Positions 18,722 to 27,462 of a DNA stretch of 64,000 nucleotides are shown here, piece by piece. Below the pieces are notes generated by a model. That model saw only the letters and a program-made list of their open reading frames with translations. It ran no database searches and was not told where the DNA came from. The position numbers were made by a program, and so were the translations under genes. Source of the stretch: Oscillospiraceae bacterium (lineage in GTDB: Bacteria; Bacillota; Clostridia; Oscillospirales; Ruminococcaceae); contig JALFVE010000039.1 in assembly GCA_022787085.1 (NCBI GenBank), positions 1 to 64,000 of the forward strand, written 5' to 3'. Within the stretch, counting starts at the first letter, position 1, and every line of letters starts with the position of its first letter.

Positions 18722-18918
18722 CGATTTTTCCTCCCTTCTTTCTCATACAGCGGACATTCCACAATATGAAACGTCTCGATAGGCTTTTTCTGCCCGCAGA
18801 TTATTCTTTTCTTAGCCTTCCACCCCTCGACAGGTTTCAGCTTATTCGCCCACGGACAATCCGCCCCGCCGCAGGCTTTGGAGCAAGACCAGCATAATTG
18901 TTCAGCCATTAGCCTCAC
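18718..18918 (-). CDS. Small Cys-rich (putative zinc-binding) phage protein
   Basis: [26 protein letters not shown]... Confidence 0.55.
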   Translation of the reverse strand: MRLMAEQLCWSCSKACGGADCPWANKLKPVEGWKAKKRIICGQKKPIETFHIVECPLYEKEGRKNR

Positions 18919-19168
18919 GCTCCTTTAGCAGCTCAAAACGATATTTCTGCTCCGCTTCTGGATATTTGTTATGGTCTACCTCTGATAGAAACATTTCAAG
19001 CGGTCTTGCGTATATGCCGTTTTTGTGACCGCTATCGTTCCCTGTGCCTGTACACTCATATATAACAAGCTTTTCACCTGTTTCTGTATGAGTAGCAATG
19101 GTAATTATTTTTGCTGTAAATCCTTTAAAATGGCGATACACACTGCCTATCTGGATTTGTCTGCTCAT
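18902..19168 (-). CDS. DUF1653-like protein
   Basis: 88-aa [37 protein letters not shown]...[17 protein letters not shown]. Confidence 0.75.
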   Translation of the reverse strand: MSRQIQIGSVYRHFKGFTAKIITIATHTETGEKLVIYECTGTGNDSGHKNGIYARPLEMFLSEVDHNKYPEAEQKYRFELLKEREANG

Positions 19169-19488
19169 TTCTGCTCACGCTCCTTTGAATTTGAATAATC
19201 CAATGGTGCCGTAATAATCAGCATATTCATTTCCTGCTGCCATCTTAAACACCATTCTTTTAACGTACCGTTCTGAATGTGAGAGGCTATTTCAGCGGGA
19301 TTGACATCGAAAACCATATTACTGATTTGTTCAATCCATTTGTCGGTGTCGGTCAATACATCGGGTTTCTCTTTGACCCAATGCCCATGCTTTACAGGCT
19401 CAACATTAGCAGCAATATTTCTGATTTGCTGCATTATTTCTCCTACAATCAAATTTTCAGTCATTGTCAGCCCTCCTGTTCCAAGCAT
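19165..19488 (-). CDS. Hypothetical phage early protein
   Basis: 107-aa ORF in early operon. Confidence 0.4.
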   Translation of the reverse strand: MLGTGGLTMTENLIVGEIMQQIRNIAANVEPVKHGHWVKEKPDVLTDTDKWIEQISNMVFDVNPAEIASHIQNGTLKEWCLRWQQEMNMLIITAPLDYSNSKEREQK

Positions 19489-19960
19489 CTATTGCTTGCT
19501 TTACTGTCCTTGCCGTTCTTGGCGTTTCAACTCCGCAAACAAGACATACTGCAAAAAATCTGTATGCTCTCATTCCCATATCGTCCCATTTTTCGCCGTC
19601 CCATTCGGGTGAATATGTCAGCAGATTAAATCTTATCCCGCTGAAAAATTCGTCCTGCCGCATAATTTCGACAAAGTTCTCAATACTTGTAATGGGCTTG
19701 CCGTTTCCGTCTCTTTTGACTTTTATGCCGTTGATATCGTAATCCTCGGCAATAGCAGCCCTTCGCATTTCCTCAGCTTGTTCCTCGGCTAACATTTCAT
19801 TTATTAGCCGCTTCAATGCGGTCTTAACCTTAAATTCAGCGGCTTTCAGCTCTATTTGTGCGATTAACTCCGCCCTCTCGCTGCCTTTGACCTCGCAGAT
19901 CTCCAGCAGATTTTCACGTTTCAGCAGATCGGCAGGCTCTTTAAAATCGTCCAAATTCAC
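19457..19960 (-). CDS. Phage early protein with Lar-like (restriction alleviation-like) C-terminus
   Basis: C-terminal [27 protein letters not shown] resembles the second half of Lar-type zinc knuckles. Confidence 0.45.
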   Translation of the reverse strand: MNLDDFKEPADLLKRENLLEICEVKGSERAELIAQIELKAAEFKVKTALKRLINEMLAEEQAEEMRRAAIAEDYDINGIKVKRDGNGKPITSIENFVEIMRQDEFFSGIRFNLLTYSPEWDGEKWDDMGMRAYRFFAVCLVCGVETPRTARTVKQAIDAWNRRADND

Positions 19961-20499
19961 ATATACTCACCGCTTTCCAAACGTTCTTTCAGTTCCCGAT
20001 ATAAAACATCATGAATGATTTTTCCGCTGCTTTCAGCCTTGCAGAAAATAACTCTGCAATCATATCTTGCCATCCATGCGAAAAGGCTGGCAGAATAGGC
20101 AGCAGGCGAAAGCTGTGAGCGGTATTTGTGGGAATATAGGTTTTCGTATGTAGCATTTTCCACAAGCATATACAGCCGCATACCAATGCTTTTTGCTCTG
20201 TCAAACTCTCTCACAAAGCGCTCCCGCTCTCTGCCAAAGCAGGCGGCAAGCTCGTCAAGGCTCATTTTCCGCTCAATAGTGACCTTTTCGGCAAGGGAAA
20301 ATTCTCCCTCGCCGATGGTGCATTTTATCGAATAATCGCCCGAAAAAAGCTTTATTCGCTGATGTTCAAATCCTGTTTGCTCTATCCTTTTCCGCAGGGC
20401 TGCTGTATCCTGCTCTCGGGTATCGACAAGCAGAACAGCAGAAGCCAATGCGGATTTTAATTCAAATGGTGTCATATCAGAATGGGAGATCTGAATCAC
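19957..20499 (-). CDS. ERCC4-type nuclease domain protein
   Basis: LVDTREQD...FSGDYSIKC...VTIERKMSLDELAACF matches ERCC4 nuclease motifs (ERKxxxD-like). Confidence 0.8.
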   Translation of the reverse strand: MIQISHSDMTPFELKSALASAVLLVDTREQDTAALRKRIEQTGFEHQRIKLFSGDYSIKCTIGEGEFSLAEKVTIERKMSLDELAACFGRERERFVREFDRAKSIGMRLYMLVENATYENLYSHKYRSQLSPAAYSASLFAWMARYDCRVIFCKAESSGKIIHDVLYRELKERLESGEYM

Positions 20500-21073
20500 T
20501 TACCTCGGCAAAATCCTTCATGGAATCCGAAGCCTGAGCGGGTGATGTGCTTGTGCTGCCCTTGAGAGGCTTAGGCTTAGGCACCTTAAAATCTCCGCTT
20601 CGGATTTTTTCGGCATCAATAAATCCATAAGGCTGAGACTTCCAACCCGATTTGCCTTCCCACTCCCATTCCTGAGACTGAAACAGGCAGCCAACAACAA
20701 GCCCTTTGAGAGCCTTTTCATTCCAATCCCAATGGTAGCCGCTGTTACTCTCTTCAATGGCTGTGATATTTGTTTTGAACATGGATTTGATTTTTTCGTC
20801 CATCTCGGTGCCATCGTCAGAGGGTACGGACATTCTGAGAACGCCCTTCCACTTCTTATCCTCGCCCTGCTGAGAACGGTAATCGCTTGCAAAAAATCCG
20901 TTGTATTCGCCCTCGATGATGTCAATGCTGATCTCCAGCTTGTTAAATGTACCCTTTGAGGACTTATATACCTTTTCCTCAGCGTTCATGATCTTGCAGA
21001 CATATCCGCCTGCGGGGAGTGTGGGTCTGCTTGAAAATGTCTGTGTGCTTTCGTAGTTTTTGAATGGTTTCAT
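20477..21073 (-). CDS. DUF669-like phage recombination-associated protein
   Basis: 198-aa ORF MKPFKNYESTQTFSSRPTLPAGGYVCKIMNAEEKVYKSSKGTFNKLEISIDIIEGEYNGFF. Confidence 0.8.
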   Translation of the reverse strand: MKPFKNYESTQTFSSRPTLPAGGYVCKIMNAEEKVYKSSKGTFNKLEISIDIIEGEYNGFFASDYRSQQGEDKKWKGVLRMSVPSDDGTEMDEKIKSMFKTNITAIEESNSGYHWDWNEKALKGLVVGCLFQSQEWEWEGKSGWKSQPYGFIDAEKIRSGDFKVPKPKPLKGSTSTSPAQASDSMKDFAEVSDSDLPF

Positions 21074-21094
21074 AGTTTTATATCTCCTTTAAAA

Positions 21095-21325
21095 TTAAGC
21101 TTCCACATAATTATTCCTGCCGATTCCACAATTAAATTTGCAGAATTCTATAAAATTGTCTGATTGTCTTGATATGCCATATTCATCAACAAAAGCATTA
21201 AGGTTATGAATGGCAAGGTCAATTTCCTCCTTATCAGAATTGCGAATATGGTATAAATACGGCTTAGGCTTTTGAAGCATCGCTTTCCGCCTCCCATTCA
21301 TAGTAATTCCGTATAGCCGTATCAA
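21095..21325 (-). CDS. Hypothetical phage early protein
   Basis: 76-aa ORF; likely start at internal ATG (MLQKPKPYLYH). Confidence 0.4.
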   Translation of the reverse strand: MIRLYGITMNGRRKAMLQKPKPYLYHIRNSDKEEIDLAIHNLNAFVDEYGISRQSDNFIEFCKFNCGIGRNNYVEA

Positions 21326-21926
21326 CCGCTTTCAGATCGTTCTCCATCTGAGCCTCGGGAAACATATCCTCGGGCGATTTGGTGATATCGGAACCGTCTG
21401 TTTTGGTTTTGAAGAAATGGTTATTGCCCTGAGTGCAGCAGCGTAATGCAATTGTACATCTGCCGACAATATCGACCTTGTTATCCAGCAGCTTCCCGAT
21501 GGTGCGGAGCTTGAAATTTCCAAAATCATCGGAATCCTCATGCATGATGATATAGACGATAACGTCTTTCGGGAGATCTGTTTTTATAAATTTCAGCAGC
21601 CCCCAGAAATTATCGGCAATGCTGTCGTACATCTTGTAAACGTCACCGCCCCGCTTGTCCTTGCTGTGTTCGTCCATGAATTGATTTGCAAGGATAAATC
21701 CCGCATCATCAATTACAGCGGTCTTTGTAGGCATTTTCTGCAATCCTGCACGAATTAGTGCGGTATTATCGGAAACAGTCGTATATTTGAATTTCTTGCG
21801 GAATGGCAGGCTCTTGTCTCCGACATTGACATAATAAATCTCGTCCTCGGCAAAATTTTTCAGACTGCGGCTCTTTCCGCTGCCTGATTTGCCGTATATT
21901 AAGACTGGCTCACCCATTATCTTCAC
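21264..21926 (-). CDS. AAA/RecA-like ATP-binding protein (Sak4-like recombinase candidate)
   Basis: Walker A YGKSGSGKS, Walker B TAVIDDAGF; next to DUF669 gene. Confidence 0.75.
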   Translation of the reverse strand: MKIMGEPVLIYGKSGSGKSRSLKNFAEDEIYYVNVGDKSLPFRKKFKYTTVSDNTALIRAGLQKMPTKTAVIDDAGFILANQFMDEHSKDKRGGDVYKMYDSIADNFWGLLKFIKTDLPKDVIVYIIMHEDSDDFGNFKLRTIGKLLDNKVDIVGRCTIALRCCTQGNNHFFKTKTDGSDITKSPEDMFPEAQMENDLKAVDTAIRNYYEWEAESDASKA

Positions 21927-22119
21927 CTTCCTTTATTTCCATATGTTCAGCCGCAAATTTAATCATCTGCGAAGCTATGTAGGACATTGACAGCCCCGTT
22001 TCAGCTTCAATCTGAGCAATAGCGTTATAGGCTTCACCGCTCACTCTGATAATCGTTGACGTTGCGGCTGTGACCTTTGGGGCAGGCTTGACAAATATCA
22101 GCTTATCCATCGTTATCAC
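21910..22119 (-). CDS. Small ribbon-helix-helix-like protein
   Basis: STIIRVSGEAYNAIAQIEAETGLSMSYIASQMI. Confidence 0.5.
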   Translation of the reverse strand: MITMDKLIFVKPAPKVTAATSTIIRVSGEAYNAIAQIEAETGLSMSYIASQMIKFAAEHMEIKEGEDNG

Positions 22120-22342
22120 GCTCCTTGTTCAGGCTCCCCCAGAATGGGCAATCCTGCCCGATGTACTTTGACGGATATGCGGGTACAGCCTTATTCAGCT
22201 GACAAATGCGGCTTGACTGGCTATAATAGGGGCATTGAAAGCAGGAAACGTCTGCATTGCCCCTGTTGTCTATGGGGAATTTCACTGTTACTGTTGCAGT
22301 CGCTGTAACGAATCCCGAAACGCCTGAGGAGAAATCAGCCAT
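22103..22342 (-). CDS. Small Cys-containing phage protein
   Basis: CFQCPYYSQSSRICQLNKAVPAYPSKYIGQDCPFW (four Cys). Confidence 0.45.
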   Translation of the reverse strand: MADFSSGVSGFVTATATVTVKFPIDNRGNADVSCFQCPYYSQSSRICQLNKAVPAYPSKYIGQDCPFWGSLNKERDNDG

Positions 22343-22482
22343 CAGTCAAACGCCTCCTCGCTTGTGTCATAGGGATAATCCTCTTCATCGTCCTCATAGT
22401 CCCTGTCATCGGAATAATACTCTTCCTCAAGCTGTCTGATGGTCTCCAGATTATGCCGCCATAAGGTATCGTAATCAGTCAT
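22342..22482 (-). CDS. Small acidic hypothetical protein
   Basis: MTDYDTLWRHNLETIRQLEEEYYSDDRDYEDDEEDYPYDTSEEAFD; start within the 74-aa ORF. Confidence 0.4.
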   Translation of the reverse strand: MTDYDTLWRHNLETIRQLEEEYYSDDRDYEDDEEDYPYDTSEEAFD

Positions 22483-22586
22483 CGAAATCACCTTCTTTCG
22501 CGGGGAAAAAGTTATCAAGGTGGATATCCTCGCCTGTGATGGCAATGATATCATTACGATTTGCATAGGGATTTTCCTTGATGTAA

Positions 22587-22820
22587 TTGATTATTGCATC
22601 GTACATGGTATCTTCTCAAAAGGATCCGTGGGGCAAGTTAGAAGAGCCTGCAAAATATTCGATTACCGAAAGCGGCTTATCCTATCTTGAGGATTATAAG
22701 GATTTTGTAAATAGCGAAAAGTGGAGCGCACTGAAAAATAGCGTTATTGTCCCTATTCTTGTTTCAGTAATATCCAGTCTGTTAATAAACGGAATATCAC
22801 TGTTGTTACAGATGACGTGA
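22587..22820 (+). pseudogene. Probable 3' remnant of a winged-helix/transmembrane small membrane protein gene
   Basis: ORF YSITESGLSYLEDYKDFVNSEKWSALKNSVIVPILVSVISSLLINGISLLL: starts in the middle of a wHTH-TM pattern, no convincing SD. Confidence 0.35.
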
Positions 22821-22981
22821 TGATTGGTATAATTACCGCATTTTTGTATTTAATCCAAAATGCTTTTAACGTCATTCTCCGTGAGCAATGTCGGTTGCTT
22901 GCGGAGAATTTTTTTCTGCCCATTCCTCTCTCACCTCCCCTGTTACGATTTACACAGATGATGTGGTGTATTTCACTTCTG

Positions 22982-22995
22982 TCTCATTTATGAGA
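22982..22995. promoter_or_regulatory. Phage repressor operator O1 (TCTCA-N4-TGAGA)
   Basis: TCTCATTTATGAGA overlapping the cro-like stop codon. Confidence 0.55.
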
Positions 22996-23205
22996 TGAAC
23001 TGACTAAAAAAAATAGCCTGTGCTTCTGACGCATTAAGAGACAATGCTTTTACAATGCTGTCAGCTTCCTTAATTGAAAAAGAAGCACCGTTTCCGTTGA
23101 GTTTGCGATATATAGTCGCTCTATCAACGCCAATTACGGTAGCAAGATTTTCAATTGACATTCCGTTTTCGACAATTTTGCCCTTAAGCTTGTTTACGTT
23201 AACCA
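22988..23205 (-). CDS. Cro-like HTH repressor
   Basis: 72-aa MVNVNKLKGKIVENGMSIENLATVIGVDRATIYRKLNGNGASFSIKEADSIVKALSL; SD GAGTG upstream of ATG at 23205; divergent from cI. Confidence 0.8.
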
Positions 23206-23224
23206 TTTTAACACTCCTTTCGTG

Positions 23225-23238
23225 TCTCATTTTTGAGA
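23225..23238. promoter_or_regulatory. Phage repressor operator O2
   Basis: TCTCATTTTTGAGA, just downstream of the cro-side promoter (TTGACA-17-TATTAT on minus strand, 23275..23247). Confidence 0.65.
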
Positions 23239-23283
23239 CTAAAATCATAATATCACATAATTCGGCATTTGTCAAGTGCTTTT

Positions 23284-23297
23284 TCTCAAATTTGAGA
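23284..23297. promoter_or_regulatory. Phage repressor operator O3
   Basis: TCTCAAATTTGAGA within perfect 20-bp palindrome TTTTCTCAAATTTGAGAAAA (23281-23300). Confidence 0.65.
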
Positions 23298-23324
23298 AAA
23301 ATTATTTTTTTTTGAAAAAAGGTA

Positions 23325-23353
23325 TTGCATTTTTGCGACAACTATGCTATAAT
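23325..23353 (+). promoter_or_regulatory. cI-side promoter
   Basis: TTGCAT (23325-23330), 17-bp spacer, TATAAT (23348-23353). Confidence 0.65.
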
Positions 23354-23383
23354 ATAAGTACGATAAGAAAGAGGTGAACGTAT

Positions 23384-24028
23384 ATGACTATAGGAGAACG
23401 AATTAAAAAGCGCAGAACAGAATTAGGGTTATCAGTCGATGACATTGCTGAAAAGCTTGGAAAAGGCAGAGCAACGGTATACAGATATGAAAATGGTGAT
23501 ATAGAAAAGCTGCCTACAACTGTTCTTGAGCCTTTGGCAATAGCTCTTAAGACAACACCAGCATATTTAATGGGCTGGGAAGAAAATAATGAAAACAATA
23601 CTGCCCCCGACTATTCCAACATCAAAGGAATAATGCCAATCCCTGAAATGCGGAAAGTTCCCCTCCTCGGAGCAATAGCCTGCGGAGAGCCTATCTATCG
23701 GGAAGAAGACGAATGGATATCACTCCCGAATGACATTAAAGCGGATTTCTGTTTGCGGTGTCAGGGTGACAGCATGATTGATGCCCGAATAAATGACGGT
23801 GATATCGTATTTATCAAATCTTGCCCCGAGGTCGAGAACGGACAAATAGCAGCCGTTTCTATAGACAACGAAGTCACATTGAAACGAGTATTCTATTATC
23901 CCGAGAAAAATCGCCTTGTTCTTTATCCCGAAAATAAATCATATGAGCCGTTTGTTTATATGAATGAGGAGCTGAACGATATCCGAATCTTAGGCAGAGC
24001 GGTAATGTTCTTGAGCGGAGTAAAATAA
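23384..24028 (+). CDS. CI/LexA-like repressor (HTH + S24 peptidase)
   Basis: N-terminal XRE HTH; C-terminal LRCQGDSMIDARINDGDIVFIKSCPEVENGQIAAVSID...EVTLKRV (S24 motifs). Confidence 0.92.
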   Translation: MTIGERIKKRRTELGLSVDDIAEKLGKGRATVYRYENGDIEKLPTTVLEPLAIALKTTPAYLMGWEENNENNTAPDYSNIKGIMPIPEMRKVPLLGAIACGEPIYREEDEWISLPNDIKADFCLRCQGDSMIDARINDGDIVFIKSCPEVENGQIAAVSIDNEVTLKRVFYYPEKNRLVLYPENKSYEPFVYMNEELNDIRILGRAVMFLSGVK

Positions 24029-24127
24029 AAATATTCCAATATGTTATAAATCCCCCTTTTTAGGGGGATATGGTGTATAATGTAAAATAGGGTAATAATA
24101 CCCAAATATATATAAGGACGTGATATT

Positions 24128-24946
24128 ATGGGAATAGCCGAAAGTCTATTTGAAAGCATAATGCATATCTCAGATGACGGAGAAGAATATTGGCTTGCCC
24201 GAGAGCTTCAAGTCGTTCTTGAATATGCTGAATGGAGAAATTTCAACAAGGTTATAGAAAAGGCAAAAATCGCCTGCAAAAACGCCGAAAACGGCGTAGA
24301 ATTGCATTTTGTTGAAATCAACAAAACATCACCTATGCCAAATGGCGGCAATAAAATTATGCATGATTATCAGCTATCACGTTATGCCTGTTATCTGATA
24401 GTTCAGAACGGCGATCCGAACAAGGAGGTTATTGCACTCGGTCAGACATACTTTGCCGTAAAGACAAGGCAGCAGGAACTACTTGAAAATTATCCCGAGC
24501 TTACAGAAAATCAAAAGAGAGTAGCTATCCGCAGCGAGATGATAGAGCATAACAAATCTCTTGCAGAGGCGGCGCAGAATGCTGGAGTAATAGAACCAAA
24601 AGATTATGCTATTTTTCAGAACAAAGGCTATCAAGGCTTATATGGTGGTCTTGGTATGAAAGAGATACACGCACGTAAAAAACTTAAGAAAAGTCAAAAG
24701 ATACTTGACCATATGGGAAGTACGGAACTTGCGGCTAATCTGTTTCGTGCAACACAGACTGACGAAAAGCTTAGACGTGAAAATGTGCAGGGAAAGCAAA
24801 ATGCTAATAGAGTGCATTATGAAGTCGGTGCTAAGGTAAGAGAGACTATCAAAGAATTGGGCGGTACTATGCCCGAGGATTTGCCTACACCCGAAAAGAG
24901 CATAAAACAGGTTGAAAGAGAACTCGCAAAGCTCCCAAAGAAATAA
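24128..24946 (+). CDS. dinD: DNA damage-inducible protein D-like
   Basis: 272-aa; YWLARELQVVLEYAEWRNFNKVIEKAKIAC...DYQLSRYACYLIVQNGDPNKEVIALGQTYFAVKTRQQE. Confidence 0.85.
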   Translation: MGIAESLFESIMHISDDGEEYWLARELQVVLEYAEWRNFNKVIEKAKIACKNAENGVELHFVEINKTSPMPNGGNKIMHDYQLSRYACYLIVQNGDPNKEVIALGQTYFAVKTRQQELLENYPELTENQKRVAIRSEMIEHNKSLAEAAQNAGVIEPKDYAIFQNKGYQGLYGGLGMKEIHARKKLKKSQKILDHMGSTELAANLFRATQTDEKLRRENVQGKQNANRVHYEVGAKVRETIKELGGTMPEDLPTPEKSIKQVERELAKLPKK

Positions 24947-25068
24947 AAAATCCCCGTCCTGCGCTACCAACACAGAACGGGGAGAAAAGGGAAGATATGG
25001 AAACAACAATCGAACAGTAATATTATACCATATCCTCCCGAAAAAGTCAAGTAAAGGAGGATATTTTT

Positions 25069-26286
25069 ATGGCAAGAAAGAAGAACGCAAGAAGACCCGA
25101 TGGACGATTAAAGTCAAAAGTTTATCTTGGTGACGACAAATATAAATATGTCTATGCTGAAACGCAGAGAGAGCTGGAGCGCAAAGTCCAGGAAGTCAGG
25201 CTGAAAATTGGTAAGGGCATAGATGTTACTGCCGAGCGTGACACATTCGGGCAATGGGCGGAAAGATGGCTGCGAAAGAAAAAGGGCAAGATATCAGACG
25301 GGCGATATCAGACATACGATATCAGAGTGCGAAAGATGGAAGATATCAGCTGCATACCTATCACAGAGCTGACAGTTGCCGACTGTCAGGATATCATTGA
25401 CAAATACACAAACGATGGCGCCGCATACAAGACCTTGAAGGAATATAAATCCGTTATGTCGCAGATATGCCAATATGCTATTGTTAATCGTGTTATGGAC
25501 TTCAATCCCGTTCAGGGCGTTGAGCTGCCTCCCGAGTACTTGCAGGACGATGATGACAAAGAACCTCGCAGAGCGCTAACCGAGGAAGAGCAGGGCTGGA
25601 TAACCGCACCGACAGACCACAGAGCGCACACAGCAGCCATGATAATGCTGTTTGCAGGGCTTCGAAGGGGTGAACTGCTTGCGCTGAATTGGACGGATAT
25701 AAACACCAAGAAACGCACGATCACAATTAACAAGGCTGTTGCTATGGTAAAAGATGTACCCAAAATCAAGCCATGCACAAAGACAAAATCAGGAATGAGA
25801 ACGGTAAATATTCCACCCATTCTCGCAGATTTCCTCGAAGAGCAGCGGAACAAGTCAAAAACAATGCTTGTATGCCCTAATTCCAATGGAGATCTAATGT
25901 CGGGCAGTTCATGGCGTAAGCTATGGGACAGCTACATCAAGGAATTAAATTTCAAATTCGGCGATTTTGACGGGTGCATTGTAATCGACAAAGAAGGCAA
26001 GCCGCAAAAATTCAAGAAGCCGAAAAGCATTAAAGCACCCGTAAAAATTCCGATGGTCATTCCTCCGATAACGGCTCATTGGCTTCGGCATACATTCATT
26101 ACAAATATGTACCTTGCAGGCGTTGACGTTCTGACAGCAAAAGAGCAGGCAGGTCATGCCGATATCCAGACCACAATGGAAATATATACCCACTTAAACG
26201 CAGAGCATAAATCAGAGCAGATGAACAAACTCAACGATTATTATGATAGGCTATGGGGGTCAAATGGGGGTCAAAAGTGTGACTGA
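25069..26286 (+). CDS. Tyrosine-family site-specific integrase
   Basis: 405-aa; AP2-like N-terminus, catalytic region MLFAGLRRGELLALNW ... HWLRHTFITNMYLAGVD ... TMEIYTHL. Confidence 0.95.
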   Translation: MARKKNARRPDGRLKSKVYLGDDKYKYVYAETQRELERKVQEVRLKIGKGIDVTAERDTFGQWAERWLRKKKGKISDGRYQTYDIRVRKMEDISCIPITELTVADCQDIIDKYTNDGAAYKTLKEYKSVMSQICQYAIVNRVMDFNPVQGVELPPEYLQDDDDKEPRRALTEEEQGWITAPTDHRAHTAAMIMLFAGLRRGELLALNWTDINTKKRTITINKAVAMVKDVPKIKPCTKTKSGMRTVNIPPILADFLEEQRNKSKTMLVCPNSNGDLMSGSSWRKLWDSYIKELNFKFGDFDGCIVIDKEGKPQKFKKPKSIKAPVKIPMVIPPITAHWLRHTFITNMYLAGVDVLTAKEQAGHADIQTTMEIYTHLNAEHKSEQMNKLNDYYDRLWGSNGGQKCD

Positions 26287-26330
26287 TGTGTCAAAAAACC
26301 ACGCAGGGAAGCCAAAATTAAGCTATTAGT

Positions 26331-26383
26331 TTCGTTCGTTCGGGACGAAGAGGCCGCGTGTTCAAGTCACGTCACCTCGACCA
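26331..26383 (+). other. attR: duplicated 3' end of tRNA-Pro(CGG) gene
   Basis: TTCGTTCGTTCGGGACGAAGAGGCCGCGTGTTCAAGTCACGTCACCTCGACCA: anticodon loop TTCGGGA, T-arm GCGTG-TTCAAGT-CACGT, acceptor 3' CACCTCG + ACCA; no 5' half. Confidence 0.8.
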
Positions 26384-26652
26384 TTTGAAAATCCTCCGAA
26401 ATACGCTTTGTTGCGTTGTTTTCGGAGGACTTTTTGATTTATTATGTTTGGATATTTTTTTCTTTTTTTACTATGATTTTCGGGATTTTATAAAAAAACG
26501 GTTGCATAATAGTTGCAGCACGAATTTGCCCCTCCCACAAAAGATTTTTTATTATTGTTAGTTCCTTTTGAATTTTACATACATTTTTTCGTGTATATAT
26601 CCATAATTATCATGTCAATCTACAGATCTTCAAATATTTGTGCAACCCTACA

Positions 26653-26715
26653 AATATCACCGATATCGTTTATTTTTCATCAAAATCCCTTGACAATATC
26701 ACCGATATCGTTTAT
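26653..26715 (+). promoter_or_regulatory. Consensus sigma-70 promoter with duplicated 21-bp operator
   Basis: AATATCACCGATATCGTTTAT at 26653-26673 and 26695-26715 (42 bp apart); second copy lies inside TTGACA-17-TATAAT. Confidence 0.7.
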
Positions 26716-26769
26716 AATATAAATTTATGTCAAAGAAAATCTATGTGAAATCGGTATGAGATCACTGTA

Positions 26770-27456
26770 TTATCCTTCGTACATATCTCTGAGCTTCTCC
26801 AGCGCCTTTTTCTCTATCCTCGAAACGTAGGAACGGGAAATGTTCAGCTTGTCGGCTACCTCCCGCTGGGTCAGCGGCTTTAAGCCGTACAGTCCGTATC
26901 GGTGGCGGATGACCTCCTTTTCACGCTCGTCAAGGCACTTATCTATAAAGCCGTAAAGCTGACGGGATTTTATCATTATGTCGATCCTGTCCACAAGATT
27001 ATCGTCCTCGGCGATTATATCCATCAGGCTCATGCTGTTGCCGTCCTTATCGGTATCCACAGGCTCGTCAAGATACACGTCTCTGGCGCTCTTCTTTGCG
27101 CTCCTGAAAAACATCAGCACCTCATTATCAATGCACTTTGCCGCATAGGTCGCAAATCTTGCGGACTTGGAATTATTAAAGGTGGATACCGCTTTTATAA
27201 GCCCGATGGTTCCTATGGATATAAGCTCCTCGCTGTCTACCCCGGGGGCATAATATTTCTTCACCACATGAGCCACAAGGCGGAGATTATGCTCGATAAG
27301 CTCCCCTCGGGCTGCGCTGTCCCCTTCTGCCATCCGTCTGAATGCCTCCGCTTCCTTTTCTGCGGACAGAGGCTTCGGGAACACTGTGCTGCTGTCCATG
27401 TGCAGCGCAAAATACAGCATATGCTCAAGTAGCCATGAGATTAGTCCGCCAAGCAT
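26770..27456 (-). CDS. sigK: RNA polymerase sporulation sigma factor SigK
   Basis: 228-aa sigma-70 with ELIEHNLRLVAHVVKKYY..DSEELISIGTIGLIKAVSTFNNSKSARFATYAAKCIDNEVLMFFR; HTH REVADKLNISRSYVSRIEKKALEKL; uninterrupted. Confidence 0.9.
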   Translation of the reverse strand: MLGGLISWLLEHMLYFALHMDSSTVFPKPLSAEKEAEAFRRMAEGDSAARGELIEHNLRLVAHVVKKYYAPGVDSEELISIGTIGLIKAVSTFNNSKSARFATYAAKCIDNEVLMFFRSAKKSARDVYLDEPVDTDKDGNSMSLMDIIAEDDNLVDRIDIMIKSRQLYGFIDKCLDEREKEVIRHRYGLYGLKPLTQREVADKLNISRSYVSRIEKKALEKLRDMYEG

Positions 27457-27462
27457 AAATAA

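Noticed and set aside
26331-26383. Intact tRNA gene
   Set aside because: Only the anticodon-to-3' end is present; 5' acceptor and D-arm are missing, so interpreted as attR
1-26383. Diversity-generating retroelement or reverse transcriptase near the tail genes
   Set aside because: No RT-like ORF or template/variable repeat seen within the window
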